Assembly: GCA_012931725.1 (NCBI GenBank)
Contig: CM022949.1
Coordinates: forward strand, 46,356,980-46,420,979
Source of the DNA: Litsea cubeba
Lineage: Eukaryota > Streptophyta > Magnoliopsida > Laurales > Lauraceae
Length of the DNA: 64,000 nt
Reading direction: 5' to 3'
Position numbers and translations under genes: made by a program. Below, in pieces: positions 22,810 through 33,536 of the stretch (positions are counted from its first letter, which is position 1; each line of letters begins with the position of its first letter). Below the pieces are notes generated by a model that ran no database searches, was not told the origin of the DNA, and saw nothing but the letters and a program-made list of their open reading frames with translations.

Positions 22810-23594
22810 GAGAGGAAATCCGTGAAACGCAGTTGAATTTTGCTGGAAATCTTCTCTGGGATTTTCTCCGTGATGCCCACTAGGGTGTTGATGAAAACCT
22901 CCTCTGGGGTGGTTCCCCCCTTGGTACGGATTATTATTTTGGTGATAATCACTAGGGAATTCTCTAGAATAACCATGAGAGTGTTGCTGGAACTCCACTC
23001 TGTTCTCTCTGTATAATCCATTTGAGTTCTGCTGAAACTCAACCGGGCCTTCTCGGGTAGAAATATTAAAATTCTGCTGAACATCCTCTTTACGATTCTC
23101 TATAAGAAAAACCGTGTGGATGCTGCTGAACTGGGTCTCTGCGATTTTGTCCAGAATACCCATCACCGTATTGCTGAAAACCTTCTTGTGGAGGCCTCTC
23201 CTGGTAATGCCCACGAACATATTGGCGAAAATCTTCTCTAGGGGGATTATCAATGTAATGCCCATTCAGATTTTGGGAGGGTTCTCGAGTGCGATAATCT
23301 GTGCTAAAACCATTTGGACAGAGAATCCAAAGAACTCCGTCCCTCAATTGGTTTATGCCGAAAATCTTGCCTACTAGAGTTACCTCCATAAACCCCATCT
23401 GGCTTCTGTTGAAACCCTTGCCCAGGGCTCTCCCTGTAAAACCCATTTGGATTCTGCTGAACCTCCTGTCTAGGATTCACCCCAATTGGCTTTTGCTGAA
23501 ACTCTTGTCTAGAGTTGTTTTCTCTATAAAATCCATCTGGGCTCCCCCAAAACTCCCTGGGGTTTTCTTTGCCGGGTTCCTGAGTAAGTCCCAA
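22810..23594 (-). pseudogene. Captured N/Q/G-rich repeat-protein fragment
   Basis: On the minus strand, units of roughly 16-18 residues such as QQNPNGFYRESPGQGF, QQKPDGVYGGNSSRQDF and QQHSHGYSREF recur at least ten times across 23594-22810, moving between frames. The DNA therefore holds a decayed repeat of about 50 bp. The pattern is reminiscent of the low-complexity N-terminal region of some plant PPR/DYW proteins, but that is only a memory-based guess and no PPR motif is present. A (GT)n microsatellite at 22775-22800 closes the segment. Confidence 0.5.
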
Positions 23595-24373
23595 TTCATG
23601 GAGGAATTACCCATTTATATTCACGGAAGAAGTCCCAATTCCAGAGTAAAAAAAATGAATTCATGCAAATGATTCCTTTATTGTTATAGATATACCAACA
23701 TATTTAAATGGTTCTTTCTAAAAACACTCACTCACAAAAACAGTTTCTTATCAAAAGATCCCAAAGCAAGTACGAGATATGCAGGAGGCGCTAGCAAGGC
23801 ATAAAGTAGCAGAAGAGAGAGGAAAAAGAGAGAGGAAGAGGGAGGGAGCAAGAGGAGCATCGCAGGAACCACTCCCACAATCCAGCAGAAACCCAAAATC
23901 TCCATCTCCCCCATTGTCTACATCCCCCATCAAGGAACCCACTCCCACAATCCACCCCCAAAATCTCCTAGCACCCACTCCCACAATCCAGCAGAGGCCC
24001 AAAATCGCCATCGTTTGAAACCCAGACAGTAGAAAGATAAATAGTTGAAAGAAGAAGTAGAGAGAAGAAGAAACCCGCACGTGTCGATTGTCTCAACACT
24101 CCTAAGGAGATCGGTTGGATTCGTTGGGGGTATTTGGGCGCCAAGGGAATGAGGTATAGAGGGAACGAAGGGATGGGATATGGTACGTTTTAGAAGATTG
24201 GCGGGAAATGGATATAAGACGGAGGGAACGATGCCTGTTTTTGTTAAGAAGGGTTTTTTTTTTTTCATTTGAAGCGATTTTTTGATCTTGGAGCGGTTTG
24301 AGACCACGTCAAAATAGAAACGGCCAAAGGCTATTTTAAACCACTGTATCAATTTCCTCTTTTTTGTGTAGTG

Positions 24374-24770
24374 ATTAGGATAAAATCACATTTTCTAATA
24401 AGTATCTCATAAAATCAGCGGAGAGATATTCGCCTCCTCGATATGATTGAAAAGTCTTTATACTTTTACCTAATTGCTTTTTTGTTTCCGCTCTAAACTC
24501 TTTGAACTTCTCAAAAGCCTCGGACTTGTGGTGCATAAGGTATATGTATCCATATCTTAAGTAATCATCGGTGAAAGTGATGAAATACTCATGTCCTCCT
24601 CTCGCTCTTACATTTATGGGTCCACACACATCAGCATGCATCAACTCCAATAAATCTTTGGCCCTATTGCCCTTAGAGGAAAATGGTCTTTTGGTCATTT
24701 TGCTTTCCAGACAAGACTTGCAGACAAGTATTGGTTCCACTACTAATGAAAGCAAGATACCATCTTTCAC
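24374..24770 (-). pseudogene. Copia-A integrase N-terminal half (right of the CACTA insertion)
   Basis: The minus-strand frame has the zinc-binding tail CKSCLESKMTKRPF, then HADVCGP with the first catalytic aspartate, FITFTDDYLRYGYIYL, and QSYRGGEYLS. The second catalytic aspartate, normally in SDRGGE, is tyrosine here. The frame ends at the CACTA junction. The partner half is at 16661-17020. Confidence 0.88.
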
Positions 24771-24808
24771 TAACCTGTCAATCCTGTTTAGGTTTATATA
24801 ACCTAGCC

Positions 24809-25114
24809 TCAGGTGCCACAGTTTGTCGGATTAGATGAAGGTGACTTCCTCTTTAATGATGGTCTATTAATTATTTTGGTGTTATGTATCTCATACATTG
24901 TGGGAGTTAACAAATAAAATCCATTGATTACCTTGTCAGAACATATAAAAGTATAGTTCATCTTTATGACAACTTCTGTACCAAAAGTAATAGAATAACT
25001 CTTATTCACCATACTAGAAACTGAAATTAAATTCCGTCTTAAAGACAATACATATGTGTCTGACAAAATGAACTTAATATCTGAAAATAACAAAGTTACT
25101 ACTCCCACTGACAC
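24809..25114 (-). pseudogene. Copia-A protease to pre-integrase linker
   Basis: The minus-strand frame reads SDTYVLSLRRNLISVSSMV and KVINGFYLL, matching the region between the copia protease and integrase. The protease active site itself is not intact in this frame. Confidence 0.75.
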
Positions 25115-25232
25115 TACTTCTGCCTTGGCATCTGATCCCAGGTTAACAATAATTTCTCCGCCACTAAGCCTCCTGGATTCCCGGAACCCCTGAGGTCTTT
25201 TTCTTAGACAGAAAATCAGGACAATTCATCTT

Positions 25233-25457
25233 CTAATGTCCTATCATACCACAATGGAAACACTTTTCCTTTGCTCCCTTGCCCTTAGCCTTGGCCACAC
25301 CGCTAGTAGTTCCATTCTCCACCTTAGGACCCTTGGGGACTAATTTCTTCTTGCCTTTCCGGCCTTTGCCTTTCAGCTTGGACCTAGCAAATGACTTTTC
25401 TGCCTTGAGGACTGTTGGCTTCTTCATGATTCCCTCAGTCGCTACCAACTAGCTAGA
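25233..25457 (-). pseudogene. Copia-A gag C-terminal part with zinc knuckle
   Basis: A lysine-rich stretch (MVATEGIMKKPTVLKAEKS) leads to KCFHCGMIGH, then a stop in place of one residue, then KMNCPDF. This is a CCHC nucleocapsid zinc knuckle broken by a nonsense codon. The upstream part of gag lies at 27249-27592, beyond the solo LTR. Confidence 0.82.
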
Positions 25458-27248
25458 TGATGAGTTCACAAAAGATACACTTTCATAGCATTATTTTATG
25501 AGTTTTCAAAGATAAAAGAACTCAAAACACTATTTTTTAGCATAAAAATCATAAATTTCCTCCCCATCATGCTTTGCTCATATCTTTCCATTATAGATGG
25601 CCATTTGTATGCATTTATATGAGTTCCAATGGCATCCATACAAAACATGTTAAAAAATACTCTCAATTATATTAATTTCTCTTTGTAGGTGTTAATTGAA
25701 GATTAATTTGAAGATTAAAGTTGAGATTCAAGAGTTAAAGAGAGTAAGGATAAGTTTGGAAGACAATTGGATGAAGAGATGACAAAGTTAGGCCAACAAT
25801 AAGAAGAAAAATGAAAGACCTGGGTTGGTATTTTGACCATATCATTTTACTCGGGTGTCCGATTGAGATGATTTCAGAAGCATTGGAAAGCTTGTTCTAG
25901 GATCTACAAATCATATTTCAGAACATTTTTCCCAATTCGGACGTTTCGGGGGTCAAAATCGTACATCAATCTGGAAACTATTTTCTAGCTCGAGAATGAC
26001 ATTCATATGTTCATATTTCCATTCTTGTCTAGTCCCACATCGGAAAGAAATCAAAAGAGAGCAAGGCAAAGTTTCTATATAAGGAAGGGAGCTCTAGGCA
26101 TCAAAAACACAAGCAAGGAGAGCCTCCTCCTCTTTACTTAAGCTTTTCATGTAATTGAGATCAATTGTAGAGAGAAAGTGAGGAAAGTCTTGTAAAAATT
26201 TAAGATTTGTAATGGAATTGAAAGCTTTATATTCTCCAATGGGTGGCTAATCCCCTTTGATTGGATCTTTTAGGTGAAGCTAAGTTGAACCTATTCCTTT
26301 TGCTTATGCTCTTTATTTTAATTCCCTTGTTTATGTTCTTAATATTTTAGAGTAGATTTTTCTTCATTGCATTGTGCAACCTTCCATGCTTAGTTTCTAT
26401 ATTAGCATTCTTTTTACTATCTATGCTTAAGTTTGATAAATCATGCTTAGGAGTTAATATCTTTTGATGGTTTATGCTTACTTTTAATAGATAGTCATTA
26501 GGAATATATTCTTTTATGAAGGGAAGAAAATCTTAGCTATTAGATTGTTAATTTCTATCTTAGAGCTTTAAAGTTATATTTTCCAAATCTAAGCATTGAT
26601 TTGTAATTAGATTTAAGTATTCTTTTTTGGGAAAAAAGAAGAGCATTAGTGTTGGATTAGTTCACTTAGTGGATTCTAGATGATTCAATCATCCATTAGT
26701 ATTGCTTATTTCTTGTTTTACTTACTTTAGTTTGATTCTATTCACTTTCTCACACACTTATTCACTTGTTTTGATTCTCACACTCCATTTCTCTATTCAC
26801 ACCATCAATTTCACATTTGATTTCACACTACTTTAGCATATTTCTTTATCTCCATCCACTCATTTTCTATCTTTCACTTGTTATTTTCACACACTTATTC
26901 ATTTGATCTATCTAACATTTCTTCATTGTTCTTGTATTAACCTTTTTTTTTTGTCATTAACTTTGTTACTTAGCTTGTTCTCACTTGAGTTCTTCTATTT
27001 TTACTAACATCTCTTTGTTATCTAGTTCTTATTTTCTTTTAGTTTGTATTTTTTTATTTTCCTTGTTATTGTTTTTTGTTTCCATTGTTTTTGTTATTTT
27101 CATTTGCATTTGTTAGCTATATTTGAGTTGATACTCCTTTTCATTGATCATTGTTAGTTTCCTAGCAACAATCCTCGTGGGAACGATATTCGGACTTCCA
27201 TAGTCTATATTACTTGAGACAACCGTATACTTGAGGAAATCGCCATCA
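25458..27248 (+). mobile_element. Solo LTR (Athila/Tat-like), nested in Copia-A gag
   Basis: The 1791-bp block begins TGATGAG and ends GCCATCA, giving a TGATG/CATCA terminal inverted repeat. It is flanked by a perfect 5-bp duplication CTAGA (25453-25457 and 27249-27253). Removing the block and one duplication brings the two gag parts together in one frame. A TATATAAG box at 26076-26083 supports plus orientation. The end, with a CGTGGGAACGATATTCGG-type segment, is like LTRs of plant gypsy elements. No internal region remains. Confidence 0.88.
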
Positions 27249-27592
27249 CTAGACAGCATAGCTAGGGTCAGATTCATTTTATTCATATTATAATTGATCT
27301 TAAAATGGTTGAATAAATCTGGCAGCGACTCGAAGATCATGTCAATCTGCGATTCTACATCAATCGCAGCACTCAATACATCTAACTCATTTAATGAGTC
27401 CATCATCTTCAACATGTGGTCCTGTACTGGAGTTCCTTCAGTCATCTTAGTGCTTATGAGTACCCTCATAGCAGCCTGCCTAGCAGGCCTCCCCTGGTCC
27501 GCAAACATCCCCTTGCAGTTCGATATAATATCGGATGCAATCTTATAAGATTGATATTGGTGTTGTAAAACACTAGACATGGATGCCTGCAT
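27249..27592 (-). pseudogene. Copia-A gag N-terminal part
   Basis: The minus-strand frame reads LQHQYQSYKIASDIISNCKG, MRVLISTKMTEGTPVQDHML and DMIFESLPDLFNHFKINYNM, the UBN2-type gag capsid domain of plant copia elements. It ends where the solo LTR was inserted. The true gag start probably lies a little upstream, but the frame is already broken there. Confidence 0.85.
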
Positions 27593-29547
27593 ATGGCACC
27601 TAGTAATCTCATCGTCTTTGGTCCATTTGGTGTAAAGGTCTTTCTAGTCCTGTGGTGCATCTGGGCCAGGCTGCGGTAAGGACATATTTGTGTCATGAAG
27701 TAGTTAGGAAAATATCTAGGTTTTTTTTCTAGTCCACGTAGTTGGATCCCACCAACTTATTCTGGTTGAGAATGATAGCAAGTGGATTGAATGTAGATGA
27801 ATTCATGCTGAATAAACTGTAGCACATAACCATATATTCAATAAAAGAATATAAATGACATTAGGGCTTAGTATTCTACCAAATTCATGTGGGAATCCTC
27901 AAACCACTAAATTCAAAATACATCGAAATTCTAATCCCTTAAGGCATGCCTCCCTGGGGAGTGTGAATGCCACTAGATTGGTGCAGATCAAAGTTGGTCA
28001 AAACTAAGATTAAGACTAATTATCCATGATCCCCCATCATTCATTATCATCTAGGTATCTCATACCAAATAATGTATGACTCACAATTAATTTTGGTTTC
28101 TAAAATACACGAAGCAAATCCTTGGGGATACTACATCACTACTTTAGTTAAGTGTGACCCACCAACTAGTTTTGCGTGACAACTGTTGTTGGCAGCTCCT
28201 CCTTGGGGAGTGGGCCCCCACCACGTCTCACCAACACTATCCTAAGGAGATCCATATCTAGTAACCAGACAAATAAAAGCCCTCCGCAAGAAATGGCCAT
28301 TCTAAAAATAGTGCGAGGCTAATACTTTCCTTACAATGGACCTATGGTGGAAAACCATAGAGATTTCTCAATTTAAATGCCCTGCTCCAACTTGATATTT
28401 TAGAATTGAGGATTTCCTTTTAAGGTATTAGGGCCCACATATATAAACATCAAATCATCTCATGATATGACCAATGATTGGTTCCAAGTGATCAAGTTGA
28501 ATATAAGGAAAGTCCAGTTTCTAAGATTAGTGTTACCAATGGGTCCATCTCATGGGTCCACCAACACTAATTAGAACTCTTTCCAAAATTAATTTAATTT
28601 GACCAATTTTGGTAACTACTATGTTTGGATCAGATTTGGAAACATTTTATAAAAGCATTCAATCATAAATAGAAAGTGCTAAAATAGAAACTAGTCATCT
28701 TATCGACATGGCCCAAGCGGAATAGACTTCTTGGACTTCTTAGACTTTCCAAACCTTTGGGACTCCTCAAACTCTTTGGGCATCTCCAAAACACTTTTGG
28801 TAATCTTCAGACTCTTTGATTAGGAGTCCAACTTCACTTTCCTTCTTCGTCTCGTACACCGCCAAAATAAGACAATTAAATGAATTCTTATGCCTAGACG
28901 ATGAGACTTACATGGTAATCTAATAATGAAAATAAAAGGACTATAAGGAAATTCACCATGCCTTGTCCTTTCAAGGGAAACCAAGGAAACCACGATGCCC
29001 TTTACACTTAGCCTCAAATAAATCAACAACCGTGAAAAGAAAGCAAAAGACTTGTGGGCCACATGGAGAGGACAAGATAACCTACATGTTAGTATCTCAT
29101 ACAACCATACCAATCACCAAAACCAAGCTGCCAAACAGTGGTGGAAAAATAGGATGCCAAAGTTAACCCAAAACTAAAACTAAAATAAAATCTGCACTGC
29201 TGTGTCAGTGTACCCGGTCAACCGGGCAGAGGGCTCGGTCGACCGGCCTACAGTCACGCGGTCGACCAAGCACGAGGCCCGATCGACCGGACTGACGAAC
29301 CAGAAAATTTGGGTTTTCTGTATTTGAGTCCAATCAACTCCAAAACTCCTTTGAAGTCTTCCAATGGCATCCTACCATCCTTCCATTATTGTTAAACCAT
29401 TTTGTAACTATTCAAACATGATTCTACCACTGGTGCAAGCAAAACCAATCAAAACTGATCCTTACATAGCCCTCGCTCTATCCTCTTCACATCTCATGCA
29501 AAGATTAGAACAGGCTTACTAATCTAACAGGACTAGAAATGAGGTAT
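27593..29547 (-). other. Copia-A 5' leader between primer site and gag
   Basis: About 1.95 kb between the primer-binding site and the recognisable gag, with no open frame of known type. This is long for a copia leader and may hide an older insertion. The stretch 29206-29300 contains repeated GGTCGACC-type words. Confidence 0.55.
29206..29300. repeat. GGTCGACC palindromic-word cluster in the Copia-A leader
   Basis: Four words, CCCGGTCAACCGGG, CTCGGTCGACCGG, GCGGTCGACC and CCGATCGACCGG, occur within 90 bp. Each is a near-perfect palindrome around GTCGAC or its variants. Confidence 0.8.
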
Positions 29548-29560
29548 GGCTCTGATACCA
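29548..29560 (-). promoter_or_regulatory. Copia-A primer-binding site (initiator tRNA-Met)
   Basis: On the minus strand, directly after the 5' LTR, the sequence reads TGGTATCAGAGCC. This complements the 3' end of plant initiator tRNA-Met, the usual copia primer. Confidence 0.92.
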
Positions 29561-29562
29561 AT

Positions 29563-31198
29563 TGTTGGAAGTAGGTAGGCCTCGTAGATAAGTTTTAAAA
29601 ACTTTTGGCCCACTTGATGCAAGGATCAGCTATCCATAAGGCTACAACCCAATCCAGGATCCAAGATATCAATCTCATCAACCATGATCAATAGAAAACT
29701 CTATCTAGAAGATAGAAACGGCACCTAACTAGCAACCACGAGATCCACAATATACAAGGAAATAGATTATACTTTGGAGCTTGGTAGTGCTCTTAATGGA
29801 GAAGTTGACAACTTGCTTGATGAAGAACTTTTCTTTGAAGCAAATTAGGATCTCCAAGACCTAATTGTCTTCCACGCTATGTCTCCTATCAGATCTCTTT
29901 CTTCAAGGAGAATGGTGGGATCTCCAAGAGAAAACAACTAGAAGCTCTAAGGAAAACCCGAAAGAGAAACCAGAAGAGGAAGAGAGAGGCGGGGCGTGCA
30001 ATTATTGCCCTATTCTTGGGCGTGATTTCCAAGGAGGAATTAGCATGTCATGGACTTCCAAGGGCTCCCCTATTTATAGCTCAAAACAATCTCCTCTTAC
30101 TAATTATTATTAGAAGTCTCACTTCCATAACAATTAGTAGCTTTCTACTTTCTAATTATTATTAGAAGTCTTACTTCCATAATAATTAATAACTTTCTAC
30201 TTCCTTTCCTTTTGAGTTCAAGTAGGATTAGTAACTGTCTAATAACTTGGGCTAGCGTGGGGACCTCTAGGGATTCTATAGAAAGCTGGATCCAACTGGG
30301 ACACCCCGACCCCACATCTCATGTGCAATCCAGGCCCACAGTTAATTGCAAATAACTCCACTATATAAATGCAACTGAACCCGTGTTAAGAATAAATTAC
30401 ATAAAGATCATAAACTTCCCTATGACCACAAGTGGGCCCCTCCATCTATATCCATGAATCAATTGGACCTGTCCACCAATTTAGATCCATATCTTATTAT
30501 CCTTGAGACCCAATCAATTATAGTGATCATCAGTACCTATCCAATTAACTCTTAATTGGGATGGGTGCACACTTACCAATGATAAATCCATTAATTGGCA
30601 CAAGGGGATAATGAGGACAGATTCCATCTTGACCATTAAATGTTCTCACAGTCCTACTACCACATACCCAAGACACCGAAGTGTTGACCTACAATTGGCC
30701 TCACTCATTGGTGACTTAAAGCAAATGAATAGAAATAAACTTGAGTTCATTAATGTCTCAGGATTATGAGCCTATTGTTAGGGAATTATGAGAGCAGACC
30801 TTAAAGTAAAGATAGTGTTCATAAGGTACTTCTCATGGTCCTACAATACATCCAATATACCAGCAAGATGATCTCGATTCTTACACTCTGATGATTGGGA
30901 TAAATCACACAATCTCATAGTGATCATAATGCTGCAACCTTGTCAGATGAGATGCTCAATCTCATCACTGGTTGTGAAGCTATTTAAGTATAAGATTTGC
31001 GATCCATACACGTGTATTACATCTAGTATACTTGTGGACTCCGGTTCATCTTATTAACCATCATGTCATTCGTATTGATTATGTGCAAGTAATAAAACAC
31101 CATTCATCTCATGAAAGGAAAGCATGATTATATTGATAAATAAAGGAATAAATCAATTTATTACATCATCCACTAGATTGAGACCATATAATCTAACA
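29563..31198 (-). repeat. Copia-A 5' LTR (right copy)
   Basis: 1636 bp with the same TGTTGGAAG...TCTAACA ends as 13556-15207. Visible substitutions and small indels, including a segment near 29775-29810 absent from the other copy, show that the insertion is old compared with Copia-B. Confidence 0.92.
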
Positions 31199-31614
31199 AG
31201 TAGAGCCAAAGTTTCATGAATGTTGTTTCGGTGCACATAACTCTCCTATCAAATCAAGTTTATAGACGTTTGCTTCTCCTAATGGAAAGATGGCCGGAGT
31301 CAATGAAGCTACATGAATTAGTAATGGCCATTTTCTAGCTGGGAAAGGCAGACTTTCTGAAAAAAAATGTGTATATAGATGTAGGTTTATCTTCATCCCA
31401 AGTTGATCAGCATGGATATTAGTCCAACCAAAAAATAAAAGGGCACCTGCTCATTGACTTTGGTCGACTTGTGGGCAGTGGCAGACCCAAGATTTTTCTT
31501 ATGAGGGGTGTGGACTGCGGACCCAAACAGGTAGTTTGCTTTTGGGGCAAACCTAGGACTTCATTGGGTTTTCGGGGAGGATCAATGATATATATATATT
31601 TTAGATTTTGGGAA
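31199..31614. other. Flank between Copia-A and a copia fragment
   Basis: No identified gene. A plus-strand reading starting SQSFMNVVSVHITLLSNQV is open for about 60 codons but matches no family I know. Confidence 0.35.
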
Positions 31615-32151
31615 GCAGTGAAGTGGATCTTCAAATATTAGAGAGGTACATCAGATTTTTGCTTGTGTTTCGGAGGCTTAAAACCAGTACTTGAAGGCTT
31701 TACAGATGCTGATTTTGCGGGCGATCTTGATCGTCGGTTGTCTACTTCTGGGTACTTATTTACTTTTGCAGGGGGAGCTATTTCCTGGCAGTCTAAGTTG
31801 CAGAAGTGTACAGCATTATCTACAACCGAAGCAGAATACATAGCTGCTAATGATACAGGGAAGGAGATGATTTGGTTGAGGAATTTCTTTAAAGAACTGG
31901 ATTTGAAGCAAGGAGAGTATGTAGTCTATTGTGATAGTCAGAGTGCTATGGATCTTAGCAAGAACACTACATACCATGCCCGCACGAAGCATGTTGATGT
32001 GAGATATCATTGGATTCGAGAGGTCATCGAGAAGAATCTCATGAAGCTGGAAAAGATTCACACTGACAAAAATCCCTCTGACATGATGACTAAGGTCGTG
32101 TCTAAGGGAAAGCTGGAGTTGTGTTCAGAGTTGGCAGGACTGGACTCCTAG
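31615..32151 (+). pseudogene. Copia RNase H fragment (plus strand)
   Basis: The frame reads FTDADFAGDLDRRLSTSGYL, AISWQSKLQKCTALSTTEAEY, YCDSQSAMDLSKN and TKHVDVRYHWIREVI, the complete C-terminal RNase H of a copia polyprotein, ending normally at 32151. Upstream, VKWIFKY-stop-RGTSDF extends it into the RT tail, and everything before about 31615 is absent. It differs in sequence and strand from Copia-A and Copia-B, so it is a third, truncated element. No LTR was found next to it. Confidence 0.85.
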
Positions 32152-33270
32152 TAAGGGGTTCAGAGGCGTCTTCCCCATGGTCTGGAGGGGTGGGGGTTAA
32201 TAGGGTGAGCTTTTAATTAGTGACCAATATTGACCAATTTTAATTTCTTTAAAACAACTAGTCACAAGTGATGATTATCAAACAAAATGTGGAAGCTTAA
32301 CAAAAACAATCACCACAAAGCAAGCACCAATCACACAAAGATTTATAGCGGTTCGGCCTCAATGCCTACATCTACTACCGGCTTGTGATCCAACACCCCA
32401 CCGGATTTCAACTATTTATGCTTTTCAATAGGCTAAGCAATAACCTTTACAACGTTGTTCTTCTAGGCTAAACAACAACCCAACAATGTGCTTTTATAGG
32501 CTAAGCAATAACCTTAACACAATATTTTTCTTAGGCTAAGCAATAACCTTTACAGTCAAATGATTTTTCTTTCTCAAAGAAGTGTCTACACAAACACTAG
32601 AAGAGAAATAGTTTAAGCTCAATGTAATTGCCTCTAAGTTAGGCGGATATAAAAGTGTAAAACCAACTCACACAATACTCTATGAAATGCTAAGATGAAT
32701 GCTCATGATATGTGTGTGTGAAAACTTCAATCAAGTTTAAAAAGAAAGCTCAACCAATTTTATGCTAAAATCAATTAAAAGTTTAATGCACATAAAAAGA
32801 TTTGATTGAAGTGATATGCAAATCACATGTAAAACTATTAACTTGTTAATGATATGAAAATCAAAAGTTCACAAGTTATATGAAACTAATTAAATCTAAA
32901 CATGTGATACATATTCAATGTTGTTTTCAAAAACAAAATAGTTTAACTAAGGTTTTAAAGATTGAAAACAACAATGAAGATTCAAGCAAGTAAATGAAAC
33001 ATGTTATAAAAGAAATCAAAGGTTTTGACAAAACATGATTTATAAAGTTTTAAAACAAAACTTGGTTTGAATCAAAGTGAAAAATCCATCACAACTTAAT
33101 TCAAAGATTGAATGAAAGTAATGGATTCAACACATCATAATTATCATGCTAAAAATCATTTACCAAAGATTTAAAACAAAGCATACAACATATGATAAAT
33201 AAAAGTAAAACTTACTTGGATATTTAACTTCATTAATCCGAGCTTTAGCTTTACTAATGACCCATTAGCC
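32152..33270. other. AT-rich repeat-like DNA left of Copia-B
   Basis: A stretch with AGCGGTTCGGCCTCAATGCC and TAGGCTAAGCAATAACC words, the latter repeated about four times at 32430-32550. It resembles LTR or leader DNA of an unidentified retroelement that continues past Copia-B at 38587-39330. Ends and target duplication were not found. Confidence 0.4.
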
Positions 33271-33526
33271 TGTAAATGGGAGAGAAAGAAATGAATAATG
33301 ATCGATCCCTTTGAGGGTCGTCTGTATCTCATATAAATAGGGACTGAAAAGCCCTGATTACAATCAATCAGTCCTGATTACAATCAATTAAGCAAATCTA
33401 GACTAATCTAGATCCTAATAATTAGCTAACCAATATAGTATGTACATGAGGCTGTGACTAATAATAAGAACAAAGAATGGGTCTAAATGGGCCTGCGAGA
33501 TTGGGCTTGGAGCAGCATCATTAACA
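33271..33526 (-). repeat. Copia-B 3' LTR
   Basis: 256 bp starting TGTAAATGGG and ending CATTAACA on the plus strand. It differs from 38326-38581 at six sites, five of them transitions. Confidence 0.95.
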
Positions 33527-33536
33527 CCCCCCCTCA
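33527..33536 (-). promoter_or_regulatory. Copia-B polypurine tract overlapping the stop codon
   Basis: The minus strand reads TGAGGGGGGG directly before the 3' LTR, so the polyprotein stop codon TGA (33536-33534) runs straight into the polypurine tract. Confidence 0.88.

Larger units (their letters stand above)
17021..24373. mobile_element. CACTA (En/Spm-type) transposon with captured host-gene fragments
   Basis: The left end reads CACTACACCAAAAATGGC and the right end, reverse-complemented, CACTACACAAAAAAGAGG, the hallmark CACTA inverted repeat. Sub-terminal copies of GGAACGGT and ACCGTTCC crowd the first 330 bp and recur in weaker form near 24290-24330. It sits inside the copia integrase, whose two halves abut its ends. 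No TNP2-like transposase was recognised in 7.35 kb, so it is probably non-autonomous. It carries pieces of VDAC, a CLU/TSS gene and an N/Q/G-rich repeat protein, all on the minus strand. The expected 3-bp target duplication is not clear (AAC on the left, ATT on the right). Confidence 0.85.
13556..31198 (-). mobile_element. Copia-A: Ty1/copia LTR retrotransposon split by two insertions
   Basis: Two LTRs in the same orientation bracket gag, zinc knuckle, integrase, RT and RNase H fragments in copia order on the minus strand. A tRNA-iMet-type primer site follows the upstream LTR and a polypurine tract precedes the downstream LTR. The flanks ATTAG (13551-13555) and AGTAG (31199-31203) match at 4 of 5 bases, read as a decayed target duplication. 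The 17.6-kb span is explained by a nested solo LTR (25458-27248) and a nested CACTA element (17021-24373). Without them the element is about 8.5 kb. Stops, frameshifts and an internal deletion show that it is dead. Confidence 0.88.

Noticed and set aside
17018..24376. A clear 3-bp target duplication for the CACTA element
   Set aside because: The flanks read AAC and ATT. Aligning the split integrase suggests a mutated 2-3-bp duplication, but it cannot be shown.
13551..31203. Perfect target duplication for Copia-A
   Set aside because: ATTAG and AGTAG differ at one base, so it is reported only as an imperfect match.
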